Of a DNA stretch of 64,000 bases, positions 18,440-27,302 are shown piece by piece (within the stretch, counting starts at the first letter, position 1; each line of letters opens with the position of its first letter). The stretch spans positions 62,001 to 126,000 of the forward strand of contig JBMNOP010000006.1 of assembly GCA_050943135.1 (NCBI GenBank), in the 5' to 3' direction. The position numbers were made by a program, and so were the translations under genes. The DNA is from RUG695 sp050943135. GTDB taxonomy: Bacteria > Planctomycetota > Planctomycetia > Pirellulales > Thermoguttaceae. A model generated the notes under the pieces. It did no database searches, had not been told where the DNA came from, and was given only the letters and a program-made list of their open reading frames with translations.

Positions 18440-20938
18440 GTGTTCCAGCGCGTAGAAGACAACGTTGACGCCGATTTTGTAGGCGCTGTCGGCGGTATAT
18501 CCGGAGTAGGTGCCCGAAGCCCCTCCTTCCAGCGCGCAAGCGACATCGTGGGGGGAAAAGATGACGACCCAACGCCCTTCCTGCCTGATGCCGTAAAACC
18601 GCGGCGGTTCGGCGACGGTCTGCCATCGCGACCGTTCCCCTTCCCCCGCCCCGCCGCCCGATGGGGCGCGGCGACGTATTTCGACGGTCTTGATGTCGGT
18701 CCCCCCGTACAAAGAGGTGAAGAGCGGGTCGTCGGGCGGTATCGGTTCAAACGACGCGTCGGGAAAAACCTTTTTCATTTCGACGGCAAAGGAATCGGAG
18801 AACGGGCGGCTGCCGCAGATCGCGTTGGCAAAGAGAAATCCGCCCCACGCGAAGTAGTCGCGCAAAGCGCCGGTTTGGCTTTCGGTCAGGGTAAACGCCC
18901 GACGACCATGGAAGAACAGAAGGGGCGCGGTGCCGAGTTCTTCGGGTTCGGGGCGAACTCGGCGGACCGATGTCTGTACAGGGACTTCCAGGTCCCGTCG
19001 GATCTTTTTCATCAGGTTCGGAATCGCCCGCGGCGCACAGGGAGACCCTTTCCCCAGCGTTAGGATCGCCGCGTAAAAGTCGCGGTCGCCTTTCCCCGTG
19101 CCGTCGGCCGACTGAGTGGCGGCCTCGTCTTTATTTTTCAGGCTCCAGTCGGGCTCGTCTCGGCCCGTGGCGTACGCAAGAATGTTCTGCCCGATATCGA
19201 GCGCCGCCCGAATACGCTTTTCCACCGATTCGGCGTACGCCGGACCGCGCCGCATGTCGTCGGCCAGCTCCCAGAGGCAAGAGAGGGAAACCGTTCCCTC
19301 GTCGTCGCCCACGGCCGGCACAAAGACCACACTCGTGCGGCACCCGAGGTCGGCTCCGTAGAGGGGGCGAAGGAAGTTCGGGTCGACCCGCGCTTCCATT
19401 CTCCAGATCGGATGATCTTCCGGCAGCAGGTCAAGTCCGCCATTCTCCTCGTCGGGAAGGATCAATTTCATCAGTTCCCGAAATCCCGATTCGAACGATT
19501 CGTCGCCGTCGAGGGCCTCGGCCAGAATAAACCCGCCTTCTTCGAGATATTCCCGCAAATTCCCGACCAATTCCCGGCGCGCCTCGGCGTTTTCGGGCAA
19601 GGGGGAAACACGCCCGGAGATCGAAAGGACGGGAGTTTGTGCGTAGTCTTCGGGTTCGGCTTTCGCCGCATCGATCACCTGCCAGGTCAGGTTTTGTGCC
19701 CATCGGCGCTCCATGTGACGGGTCAGGTGGTCGAGATCGTCGGGATGACGATTCCATTCGGCCGGGGAATCCTCCGACGCGCCGGCCGCCCCGTATTGCA
19801 GTTTGGAAACGAGGACCGGCCAGCGTCCTTTCGAAAGAAAGAGGAGCGCAAACGATGTGGCAACGGTATCGAGCGTCTCGCCCGAAGAACCGGCCTTCCA
19901 GAAAGCCGAAATTCCGGACGACGTGCGTTCGAGCAGGTATTCGGCTCCTTCCCGATACCAATCGCTGCTGCCGAAAAAGCGGCGGGCCGTCAGACGTCCG
20001 GTCCGTTCCAAACCGTACAGGTAATAGTAGAAATAGGTGCCGGAACCGGGATTCGATTTTACCGAAAAATGGGTCGCCAACCATTCGAACCCTTTTTCGA
20101 TACGTTCCCGATGACTCTCCGAAAGATCGTCGGCACAGCAACCGATCTGCTCGCCGGAGACCGACGCCCCCGAAACACGGTGCGCGTCGGCAATCCAGAG
20201 CGAGACGATTCCCGCGCAGGTCATGCTTCCGGAACCGCTCCCGCTGGGATTATTGACCGCGAGTTTGCCGCTTGCCCGATCGAACTCGGCGCGGTACCCC
20301 CACGAGCCGTCCTTGTTTTGAAGCCGGACCCAGTAGTCTTCGATTTCGCTCCAGACCGATTCCGGGATTTCAACCCCCGCTTTTTCCGCCTCGTAGAGTG
20401 CCAAAACGGCAAACTGCGTGTTCGAGTTGTCGGCGATTCCGTAAGTCAAACGCTGTCCGAGATCGGAATAGGACCACCCGCCGCTGAAGGGATTCTCGGT
20501 CCGGAACCGACCGCGCAGAATCGCCGCAACATTCTCTTCGATTCGGCCACGGAGTCTTTCCGGGTCGGCCAGGCAAAAAACCATCGTCTGGAGCGCGATC
20601 GGATAGGTCTGGTTTCCCTGCATCTCGGGGGTATACCGTTCCAGGTACCGGAGTCCTTTGGCGACAGCGGCATCGTCGACCGTCCGGCCCGAAGAGAGGA
20701 GCGCCAGCAGACAGAGGGCCGTCGTACCGGGAGCATACTGCCTATAGGCGTCTTCTTCCCAACTGCCGTCGGGGTATTGCTTTTTTTCGAGAAACGCGAT
20801 TCCCCCGTCGATCGCCCGCTGCACCTCTTCGGGGGTGAGGTACCCCTCGCCCTCGGCGGCGAATACCGTTTCGGCCGAAACAAAAATCGCCGTCAAAAGG
20901 AGCGCCGTCAGAAGGAGAAAAAACCGGTTCAGGTTCAT
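18434..20938 (-). CDS. secreted prenyltransferase-repeat / DUF4159 protein
   Basis: An 834-residue protein. Seen: a signal peptide (about residues 1-28), then an alpha/alpha-toroid region (35-370) with QYPDGSWEED, GTTALCLLALL and NKDGSWGY repeats like those of squalene-hopene cyclase or prenyltransferase families, but without the cyclase DxDD motif that I could find. Two DUF4159-type halves follow (about 385-600 and 615-834), the second being clear with LLFFHGRRAFTLTESQ and GGFLFANAICGSR. DUF4159 resembles a glutamine-amidotransferase-like fold and in planctomycetes usually accompanies MoxR, DUF58 and BatA genes, which here read away in the opposite direction from 21484. It may act with that AAA+/vWA system in the envelope (inference); the chemistry is unknown. 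Confidence 0.85.
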   Translation of the reverse strand: MNLNRFFLLLTALLLTAIFVSAETVFAAEGEGYLTPEEVQRAIDGGIAFLEKKQYPDGSWEEDAYRQYAPGTTALCLLALLSSGRTVDDAAVAKGLRYLERYTPEMQGNQTYPIALQTMVFCLADPERLRGRIEENVAAILRGRFRTENPFSGGWSYSDLGQRLTYGIADNSNTQFAVLALYEAEKAGVEIPESVWSEIEDYWVRLQNKDGSWGYRAEFDRASGKLAVNNPSGSGSGSMTCAGIVSLWIADAHRVSGASVSGEQIGCCADDLSESHRERIEKGFEWLATHFSVKSNPGSGTYFYYYLYGLERTGRLTARRFFGSSDWYREGAEYLLERTSSGISAFWKAGSSGETLDTVATSFALLFLSKGRWPVLVSKLQYGAAGASEDSPAEWNRHPDDLDHLTRHMERRWAQNLTWQVIDAAKAEPEDYAQTPVLSISGRVSPLPENAEARRELVGNLREYLEEGGFILAEALDGDESFESGFRELMKLILPDEENGGLDLLPEDHPIWRMEARVDPNFLRPLYGADLGCRTSVVFVPAVGDDEGTVSLSCLWELADDMRRGPAYAESVEKRIRAALDIGQNILAYATGRDEPDWSLKNKDEAATQSADGTGKGDRDFYAAILTLGKGSPCAPRAIPNLMKKIRRDLEVPVQTSVRRVRPEPEELGTAPLLFFHGRRAFTLTESQTGALRDYFAWGGFLFANAICGSRPFSDSFAVEMKKVFPDASFEPIPPDDPLFTSLYGGTDIKTVEIRRRAPSGGGAGEGERSRWQTVAEPPRFYGIRQEGRWVVIFSPHDVACALEGGASGTYSGYTADSAYKIGVNVVFYALEHL

Positions 20939-21483
20939 CAGCTTGTTCCCGTCCGTTCAGGGGATCCCGCGAACCGCCCGGCCGATATCGTCGCCGTCAA
21001 ACCGGTTTTCGGGGAAAATTTCACACCGGCGGAAAGAGATACCGTCGCCGCACAGGGAATCGAGCACCGGGCCTCTGTCTCGCCGAGCGGGTACCGCGAC
21101 GCCGCTCGCCCGTCGGGCGGACGAATTCGTCCGGTGTCCGGCCGTTGCCGCGATGGACCATCTTTTCCGGAACAAGATGGTGGACCCGATAGATCGCGAA
21201 ACCCCGCCGTCGCCGGAGACGGGCGCGGGGAAAAGGGGGGTGGTCCCTTCGCGGAGGATACCGCGCATGCCCCCCTTCGGGCGGTATGCGATTTGCGATT
21301 TCGGGGAAAACGCCGAGGAATTCCCCGCTTGATTTAACAGGCTATTTTGCTTATTCTTAGAGAAACCGACAATATCAATAATCACGGATTCCGTTCCTCG
21401 CGAAAGGACTCCCGCGCGGGCGCCTTCGCCCCCGTCGCTTCATTCCGACGTTTTCACCCCACGGAAGAACGGTTAAAAGCAGT
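20939..21483. other. divergent intergenic region with an inverted repeat
   Basis: 545 bases between the DUF4159 gene and the MoxR operon. It holds a 7-bp inverted repeat (ATACCGC at 21258-21264 with GCGGTAT at 21281-21287) and the MoxR promoter candidate at 21329-21357. No gene is supported. Confidence 0.45.
21329..21357 (+). promoter_or_regulatory. candidate promoter of the MoxR operon
   Basis: TTGATT (21329-21334), 17 bases, TATTCT (21352-21357). The leader to the ATG at 21484 would be about 120 bases. Confidence 0.5.
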
Positions 21484-22578
21484 ATGCAAGACGCGTCACG
21501 ACAGCTTCCCCCGAAAATCGACCCGGCCGAAACGGTTTCTCCCGTTCCCCCGAAACGGCCCGCTCCCGCACCGGGAACGTACGAAGACCTCTTGTCGGAA
21601 TTTCGAAACGCCTGCGACCAAATCGAAGCCGAAATTCAAAAGGTGGTGGTCGGGCAGAAACAGGTGGTCAAACTCCTGCTGGCCTCGATCTTTACCCGCG
21701 GCCATTCCCTTTTGGAAGGGGTTCCGGGTCTGGCGAAAACTCTTTTGGTCTCGACCCTGGCGCGGGTACTCGATATCGGGTTTAAGCGAATCCAATTCAC
21801 CCCCGACCTGATGCCTTCCGACATTACGGGGACGACCCTGCTCGATATCGACGAAGAGGGAAAACGCCGATTCCGGTTCGAGAAGGGACCGATCTGGACG
21901 AACATCCTTTTGGCCGACGAAATCAACCGTACCCCGCCGAAAACGCAAGCGGCGCTCTTGCAGGCGATGCAGGAGCGGGAGATCTCGGTCGGCAAAACCA
22001 CGCATTCCCTTCCCAACCCGTTCTTTGTGATCGCGACGCAAAACCCGATCGAGCAGGAAGGAACCTATCCGCTTCCCGAGGCGCAGCTCGACCGCTTTAT
22101 GTTCAATATCAAGATCAACTACCCGACCCTCGAAGAAGAGAAGAAGATCCTTTCGGTTTCCGGCAACGGCGACGCCGAGGTCAAAAAGCTCTTTAACGCC
22201 AAAACGATCGTTCGCCTTCAACGCCTGGTTTCCGCCGTAACGGTCTCGGGTTACATTGTCGAGTATGCCGCCCGCCTGGTACGCGCCACGCGGCCCGGCG
22301 ACGAATCGGCGTCGGAACAGGTTCGGGAACTTGTCGATTGGGGGGCCGGGCCTCGCGCCGGGCAGTTCCTGATCAGGGCCGGAAAAGCGTTGGCGGCGAT
22401 GGACGGACGATACTCGGTCGCGATCGACGATATTCGCACGGTGGCCATCCCGATTTTACGGCATCGGATCAGCTCGAATTTCCAGGCCCAGGCCGAAGGG
22501 ATGACCAACGAACGGATTATCGAAGAACTTCTCAAAACCGTTCCGGTACCGGCCGTTCCGAAATTCGTGAAACGGTAG
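21484..22578 (+). CDS. MoxR-family AAA+ ATPase
   Basis: A 364-residue AAA+ chaperone-like ATPase. Seen: Walker A GVPGLAKT at 79-86, Walker B with Asp145-Glu146 in LLADEINR, the MoxR signature TQNPIEQEGTYPLPEAQ with a sensor Asn, and the QLDRF arginine-finger region. MoxR proteins help insert cofactors or mature partner proteins and are normally encoded with DUF58 and von Willebrand A (vWA) proteins, as here: the DUF58 gene starts ten bases after this stop. The first 30 residues are Pro-rich and probably disordered. No strong ribosome site precedes the ATG. Cytoplasmic. Confidence 0.93.
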   Translation: MQDASRQLPPKIDPAETVSPVPPKRPAPAPGTYEDLLSEFRNACDQIEAEIQKVVVGQKQVVKLLLASIFTRGHSLLEGVPGLAKTLLVSTLARVLDIGFKRIQFTPDLMPSDITGTTLLDIDEEGKRRFRFEKGPIWTNILLADEINRTPPKTQAALLQAMQEREISVGKTTHSLPNPFFVIATQNPIEQEGTYPLPEAQLDRFMFNIKINYPTLEEEKKILSVSGNGDAEVKKLFNAKTIVRLQRLVSAVTVSGYIVEYAARLVRATRPGDESASEQVRELVDWGAGPRAGQFLIRAGKALAAMDGRYSVAIDDIRTVAIPILRHRISSNFQAQAEGMTNERIIEELLKTVPVPAVPKFVKR

Positions 22579-22588
22579 GTGCGGCGCG

Positions 22589-23482
22589 ATGGAAACCTCG
22601 TACCTCAACCCGGAGGTGATCCGTACGATCAAGCGCCTTGACCTCAAGGCGCAGTTTATCGTCAAAGGGTTCATTCACGGACTGCACGCCAGTCCGCTGC
22701 ACGGCTTTTCGGTCGAGTTCAGCGAACACCGCAAATATGTCGCCGGCGACGATCCGAAAGAGATCGACTGGCTCGTCTACGCCAAGACCGACAAATACTA
22801 CATCAAAAAGTATGAGTCCGAAACGAATCTGACCGGATTTTTGCTCGTCGACTCCAGTGCCTCGATGGGATACGCGTACCGACCCGACCTGCCGACGAAA
22901 TTCGACTATTCGATCTGTCTGGCGGCAGCGCTCGCCTACCTGATGATTCATCGGCAAGACCCGGTCGGTCTGATGACCTTCGACGAAAAGATCCGTCGGT
23001 CGGTCGCACCCAAATCGAAACGCTCGCAGTTGGGAACGATCCTTTCGGTCTTGGCCGGGTTAAAGCCGGAAGGAAAAACCGACGTGGCCGCCGTCCTCAC
23101 CCAAGCGGCCGGAATACTGAAAAAGGCGTCGCTCGTGATGGTCTTTTCCGATCTCCTCGGCGACCAAGACGAACTGTTCCGTTCCCTCTACCGACTTCGT
23201 CACGCCGGGCACGACGTGATCCTGTTTCACGTACTCGACCGTGCCGAAACAACTTTTCCGTTCCACGGCCGGGTCGAATTCCTTGACCCCGAAACCGAAC
23301 ACCGCGCCGACGCCGACGCCGACGCGCTCCGGTCCGATTACCTGAACGCACTCGAAAATTTCCGCGCGCGGTTTCGCAGCGAATGTTTCGGTGCGAAGAT
23401 CGACTATGTCGAGCTCGATACCGGTATACCGTTCAGCAAAGGACTTCTCGAATACCTGATCTCCCGTAGTCAGCGCCGGTAA
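22589..23482 (+). CDS. DUF58 domain protein (vWA-like)
   Basis: A 297-residue cytoplasmic protein. Seen: the DUF58 hallmark GDDPKEIDWLVYAKTDKYYIK near residues 50-70, and a metal-ion-dependent adhesion site DSSASMGY (about residues 87-94) at the start of a vWA fold. DUF58 proteins form part of MoxR-linked systems acting at the membrane. It starts with AGGTG seven bases before the ATG and ends 13 bases before the BatA-like gene, so it sits in the same operon. A threefold GCCGAC repeat encodes an Ala-Asp run near residue 242. Confidence 0.92.
   Translation: METSYLNPEVIRTIKRLDLKAQFIVKGFIHGLHASPLHGFSVEFSEHRKYVAGDDPKEIDWLVYAKTDKYYIKKYESETNLTGFLLVDSSASMGYAYRPDLPTKFDYSICLAAALAYLMIHRQDPVGLMTFDEKIRRSVAPKSKRSQLGTILSVLAGLKPEGKTDVAAVLTQAAGILKKASLVMVFSDLLGDQDELFRSLYRLRHAGHDVILFHVLDRAETTFPFHGRVEFLDPETEHRADADADALRSDYLNALENFRARFRSECFGAKIDYVELDTGIPFSKGLLEYLISRSQRR
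23306..23323 (+). repeat. threefold GCCGAC microsatellite inside the DUF58 gene
   Basis: Three perfect in-frame copies of a six-base unit encode Ala-Asp-Ala-Asp-Ala-Asp. Length changes here would keep the frame. Confidence 0.7.
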
Positions 23483-23495
23483 AAGGGGGAGAAAG

Positions 23496-25643
23496 ATGAT
23501 AACACTTTTGGCCTCATCTTTCCTCTGGGCGGCTTGTGTGGCGGTTTTGATACCGCTCCTCATCCACCTCCTTTCGCGGGGAAAACCGAAACGGGAAATC
23601 TTTCCGGCGATGCGGTTTATTCAAGAGACGTATGTTTCGAATCGGCGTCGGTTTCGACTGAAACGATTCCTGCTGCTTGCGCTCCGCGCGCTGACCCTGA
23701 TCTTGTTCGGGCTCCTCTTGGCGCGACCGGTCTGGCACGCCCTTCCCCGTGAAAACGCGCGGTCAGGCTCCGGGTCGGCACGCGTGGCGGCGTTTGTCTT
23801 TGACACCTCGCTCCGTATGGAATACGAACAGGGCGGGAAATCCCGGCTCGACGAAGCCAAGACGCTCGCGCCGGCGCTCCTCGACCAGATGCCGACCGAG
23901 ACAAGGGTAGCGATTTTCGACACACAGGGCGGCGGCGGAACATTTCAGGTCGACCTTCTGGCGGCCCGCGAACGCATCGAGCGACTCTGCCCGGCTCCGC
24001 AACGCCTTTCCCTGACCGAGGCCGTCTCGGGCGCGGTTCGTCTTCTCGCCGAGGTGGAGGGGGAAAAAGAGATTCTGATCTTTTCCGACCGCTCGGCCGC
24101 CGCCTGGCCTCCCGAACAGACCGATTCTTTCCGGCGGATTCTCGACGAGTCGGGCGCGTCGATCCGTTTCTATTTCGCCGATTTCGCGCCCGATCTGATC
24201 CGAAACATTTCCCTTTCGCAGGTGCGCACCGCGGTATCGGTGCGCGAGAGGGAAGGCGAAGCGACGATCGACGTTCTTCTGACGGCGGTCGGTGGCAAGA
24301 GTGGGGGAAAACTCGAAATGAACTGCGGCTCGCCGCTCTCGGCAGGCGGCGAGAGGACGGTTCTGACCGAAACGTTCACCGAGGCGGAGTTTTCCGAATC
24401 GGGAGAACAGCGAAAGAGTTTTTCGCTCCGACATCTCTCCCCCGGAATCTATCAGGGAAGCATTACGAAGACGCCTCCCGACCCGCTGGCGGCCGACGAT
24501 CGGGTCTGCTTTACGTTTGAAATACGTCCGCCGAAAAATCTTCTTCTCGTCGCGCCCGAACCGGCGTCGGAACATGCTCTCTTTATGAAGAGCGCCCTCT
24601 TTTTCGACGAGCATTCGGGCCGCGCCGCGCCGCAACCGGAAGTGATCTCATACGGTCGTCTTGCCGAAATGCCGCTCGCGGCCTCCGAGACCGCGGCGCT
24701 CCTGTTGCTCGACCCCCCTCCCCTTTCGGCCGAACTTGCGACGAGGATCGAAGCGTTTGTCCACGGCGGCGGCGGTGCGGGATTCTTCCTCGGACGAAAC
24801 GGTGCCGGAGAAAACACGCCGGAATATGTGGCGCTCCTGGGAGGAGAACCGATTCGCCCGGTAAATGTCCCGGAAGGAACGACGCTGATCCCCGACCCCG
24901 GGGGACACACTCTCCTTTCCGGGTTCCGCACATCCGGCGAAGCTCTTTCGGCTCCCTGGTCCCAAATCCCGATCTACCGCCACTGGCGGGTGGAATGGGA
25001 TCGGAACAACCCGCCGTCGGTGGCAATGCGCTATACCGACGGCGGAGCGGCGCTCGTCGAACGGGCGGTCGGACGTGGGCGTGTCGTCGTTTCGACCACG
25101 CCGTTTTCGGATCGGCCAAACGACCCGAAAGCGTGGAACCGTATTACGGTCGGCGACCACGCCTGGCTCTTCCTGGTCCTCGCCGAAGGAATCGCCCGAA
25201 CCCTGACCGAGAAGGAGGGTTCCCTCAACATCGCGCCCTTCGAAATCGCATCGTTTGCGGTGGAGACGGATAAGAACCTCGCCGTCCTGACCCCCGAGCG
25301 CGGCGAGATCGCCCTGAGTCTGCCGGCACTCGAAAACCGCCTTTCCTTTTCCGGAACGGGCGACCTTGGCTCGTACGTGTTCCTCGGCGGAGAAAAACAA
25401 AAGACGCTCGGCGGCTTTTCGGTTAACCCGCGAGCCGAACAGCTCCGGCTCGACCCCCTTTCGTTCGACGAACTGCAAGACTTGTTCGGAAAAACGCGGC
25501 TCAACAGGATCGATTCGGCGCAGAAGCTCGAATCGCTCCGAAACCGGCTCGATTCCCCCGTCGACCTTTACAGCCTTTTGGCCCTGCTTTTCGGAGCGGT
25601 TCTCGTCGCGGAACTCTTCTCGGCCTCTCGGCTCTACGAATAG
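23496..25643 (+). CDS. BatA-domain / vWA membrane protein
   Basis: A 715-residue inner membrane protein. Seen: the BatA N-terminal domain (residues 1-85) with two transmembrane helices around IPLLIHLLSRGKP, the linker LKRFLLLALRALTLILFGLLLARP, then a vWA-like domain opening with VFDTSLRME, where the MIDAS third Ser is Arg. A large periplasmic beta/alpha region resembling a glutamine-amidotransferase-like fold follows (about 345-480), and a C-terminal transmembrane helix closes it. A good ribosome site (GGGGGAG) precedes the ATG. It is the third gene after MoxR and DUF58. In related clusters a further large vWA gene often follows; here the operon stops and a new promoter begins. Confidence 0.85.
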   Translation: MITLLASSFLWAACVAVLIPLLIHLLSRGKPKREIFPAMRFIQETYVSNRRRFRLKRFLLLALRALTLILFGLLLARPVWHALPRENARSGSGSARVAAFVFDTSLRMEYEQGGKSRLDEAKTLAPALLDQMPTETRVAIFDTQGGGGTFQVDLLAARERIERLCPAPQRLSLTEAVSGAVRLLAEVEGEKEILIFSDRSAAAWPPEQTDSFRRILDESGASIRFYFADFAPDLIRNISLSQVRTAVSVREREGEATIDVLLTAVGGKSGGKLEMNCGSPLSAGGERTVLTETFTEAEFSESGEQRKSFSLRHLSPGIYQGSITKTPPDPLAADDRVCFTFEIRPPKNLLLVAPEPASEHALFMKSALFFDEHSGRAAPQPEVISYGRLAEMPLAASETAALLLLDPPPLSAELATRIEAFVHGGGGAGFFLGRNGAGENTPEYVALLGGEPIRPVNVPEGTTLIPDPGGHTLLSGFRTSGEALSAPWSQIPIYRHWRVEWDRNNPPSVAMRYTDGGAALVERAVGRGRVVVSTTPFSDRPNDPKAWNRITVGDHAWLFLVLAEGIARTLTEKEGSLNIAPFEIASFAVETDKNLAVLTPERGEIALSLPALENRLSFSGTGDLGSYVFLGGEKQKTLGGFSVNPRAEQLRLDPLSFDELQDLFGKTRLNRIDSAQKLESLRNRLDSPVDLYSLLALLFGAVLVAELFSASRLYE

Positions 25644-25651
25644 GTTTCATC

Positions 25652-25680
25652 TTGACAGAAACAGCTAAAGAATCTATCCT
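25652..25680 (+). promoter_or_regulatory. strong promoter candidate for the TlpA-like gene
   Basis: A perfect TTGACA (25652-25657), 17 bases, TATCCT (25675-25680). The transcript should start near 25687, which makes an ATG at 25692 leaderless and supports the ATG at 25812. Confidence 0.7.
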
Positions 25681-25811
25681 CTCTCCGAAAGATGGAAAGA
25701 ATAGATGAGTTAAGAAGGCAAAACCGCGTTTGCCCGATACCGCTTCTCCTTACATTTTTGGACAGGTCGGCGGTATCCCAACGCTATCATAAAGTAAGTA
25801 AGGAAAAAAAG

Positions 25812-27086
25812 ATGAAAAAACGGATGAAGTTGTGGACAGGTTTCGCGGGAATCGTGATTTCCGCACTGGTAACGATCTCGGCTGATTCGGCGCGGGCCGA
25901 CGGCCTGAGGCTCCCCAGCCTCCCCAACCGCGGCAAAGACGCGCCCGCACAGGCGACTTCCGCCGCTCAAACCCCCGCCACTCCGGCAGCCGGCGCTCAA
26001 GGCGCGCAAGCTCCGGCAAAGAAGTCCGACGGAAGTGAGTTCAATATTCCCGAAAAAGCGACGCCCGACGAACTCTTCGCGATGGCCGGCAAGCTTCTGA
26101 ACACCGAACAGACGTTCGATACCGAAGAGGAGTATAACGCCTGGGTACAGAAGATGATTCAGACCGTCTATGCCATCTCGAACAAGATTTTGAAGATGAA
26201 AGTCGACGAAGAAACCTACATGAAGGCGACCGCCCTGAAAGGGCAGATGCTCTACTACCACGTTTGGACGAAAGGCGATGCGTTCCCGCAATACGAAGAG
26301 TTCGTCCGCGCGATTCAGAAAGACCCGCGTCTGCTCAACGCCGAGGGAGGCCAGAAGGTGATCGACGGGCAAGTCGTCAGTTTCCTGCACGAGGGGTGCG
26401 TCCGCGTGGTTCAAAACAACGGTTCGCCGGAAGAGATGCAGAAATACATCAATGAATTCCATGAAATCGTGATGCGCGACCCGGAATTCGTCAGCATGAT
26501 CCCGAACATCGTCTATCCGGTCTCGCAGATGGCGACCGAAAAGAAAAACCCGAAAATCCTCAAAAACGCGTTCCTGAAATTCGCGACCGATATGAAAAAG
26601 TCGGACAACGAAATCCTGAACAACGCGGCAGACGGCCTGATGGGACTTCTGCGCTTTGCCGAGTTGGAGGGAAAACCGATGAAAGTCGTCGGCACCACCC
26701 TGTCCGGAGAGAGGTTCAACCCGGACTCCCTCAAAGGGAAAGTCTACCTGGTCAACTTCTGGGCAACCTGGGTTACCCCATGCCTCGTACAGTACCCGGA
26801 ACTGGTCGCGCTCTACATCCAGTACCACGACAAGGGATTTGAGATCGTCGGCTACAACATGGATCAGGAACTCGACAAGTGCAAGGACTACGTCGCGCAA
26901 AAGAATGTTCCGTGGACAAACATCTCGGAACAGATGTCGGCCGATAACAAACAACCCTCGATGCCCGAATTCTACGGGATCACCACCATGCCGACCCTGA
27001 TCTTGGTCGGGAAAGATGGCAACGTCATCAAAAACGACGTTGACATCGACACGCTCAAGACCACGCTCGCCGAACTGTTCAAATAG
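25812..27086 (+). CDS. TlpA-like secreted thioredoxin-fold protein lacking the first active-site Cys
   Basis: A 424-residue secreted protein. Seen: a signal peptide (WTGFAGIVISALVTISADSARA), an Ala/Pro linker (about 35-75), a helical domain (80-290), and a C-terminal thioredoxin/TlpA domain (300-424) with LKGKVYLVNFWATW, then Val321-Thr-Pro-Cys324 where CxxC is expected, and the cis-Pro region ITTMPTLILVGKDG. With only one active-site Cys it cannot form the usual disulfide; it might bind, or act through mixed disulfides (inference). ATG at 25812 is preferred over 25692 because it starts the signal peptide, has AAGGA upstream and fits the promoter. A long terminator follows, so it is probably a single-gene transcript. 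Confidence 0.85.
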   Translation: MKKRMKLWTGFAGIVISALVTISADSARADGLRLPSLPNRGKDAPAQATSAAQTPATPAAGAQGAQAPAKKSDGSEFNIPEKATPDELFAMAGKLLNTEQTFDTEEEYNAWVQKMIQTVYAISNKILKMKVDEETYMKATALKGQMLYYHVWTKGDAFPQYEEFVRAIQKDPRLLNAEGGQKVIDGQVVSFLHEGCVRVVQNNGSPEEMQKYINEFHEIVMRDPEFVSMIPNIVYPVSQMATEKKNPKILKNAFLKFATDMKKSDNEILNNAADGLMGLLRFAELEGKPMKVVGTTLSGERFNPDSLKGKVYLVNFWATWVTPCLVQYPELVALYIQYHDKGFEIVGYNMDQELDKCKDYVAQKNVPWTNISEQMSADNKQPSMPEFYGITTMPTLILVGKDGNVIKNDVDIDTLKTTLAELFK

Positions 27087-27111
27087 TCGGCACCACGCGG
27101 GTCGGTGTATT

Positions 27112-27161
27112 ACAACCCCTCCCTTTTCCCGCGCTTACGGGGAAAGGGAGGGGTTGTGTTT
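27112..27161 (+). terminator. long intrinsic terminator
   Basis: A 19-bp stem with one mismatch (27112-27130 with 27139-27157), short loop, then GTTTT. It ends the TlpA-like transcript. Confidence 0.85.
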
Positions 27162-27227
27162 TATCGGCAGGTTGTCCCACCGGGAAAGTCGGGGATGCAT
27201 TTCCGCGGTGCCCGCCTTATCGGCTTG

Positions 27228-27256
27228 TTGACAACGAAATACCCGGCGGATAGAAT
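27228..27256 (+). promoter_or_regulatory. near-consensus promoter of the glycosidase-cytochrome gene
   Basis: TTGACA (27228-27233), exactly 17 bases, TAGAAT (27251-27256). The start near 27263 excludes the TTG at 27261 as a translation start and gives a leader of about 40 bases to the ATG at 27303. Confidence 0.75.
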
Positions 27257-27302
27257 TTGATTGGGGGTTTTCAGACAGCGGCTCGGCAGAAAGGCAATCC
27301 CG

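Noticed and set aside
19412..21337. A 641-codon open frame on the plus strand
   Set aside because: It is the complement of the DUF4159 gene; the opposite strand carries clear domains.
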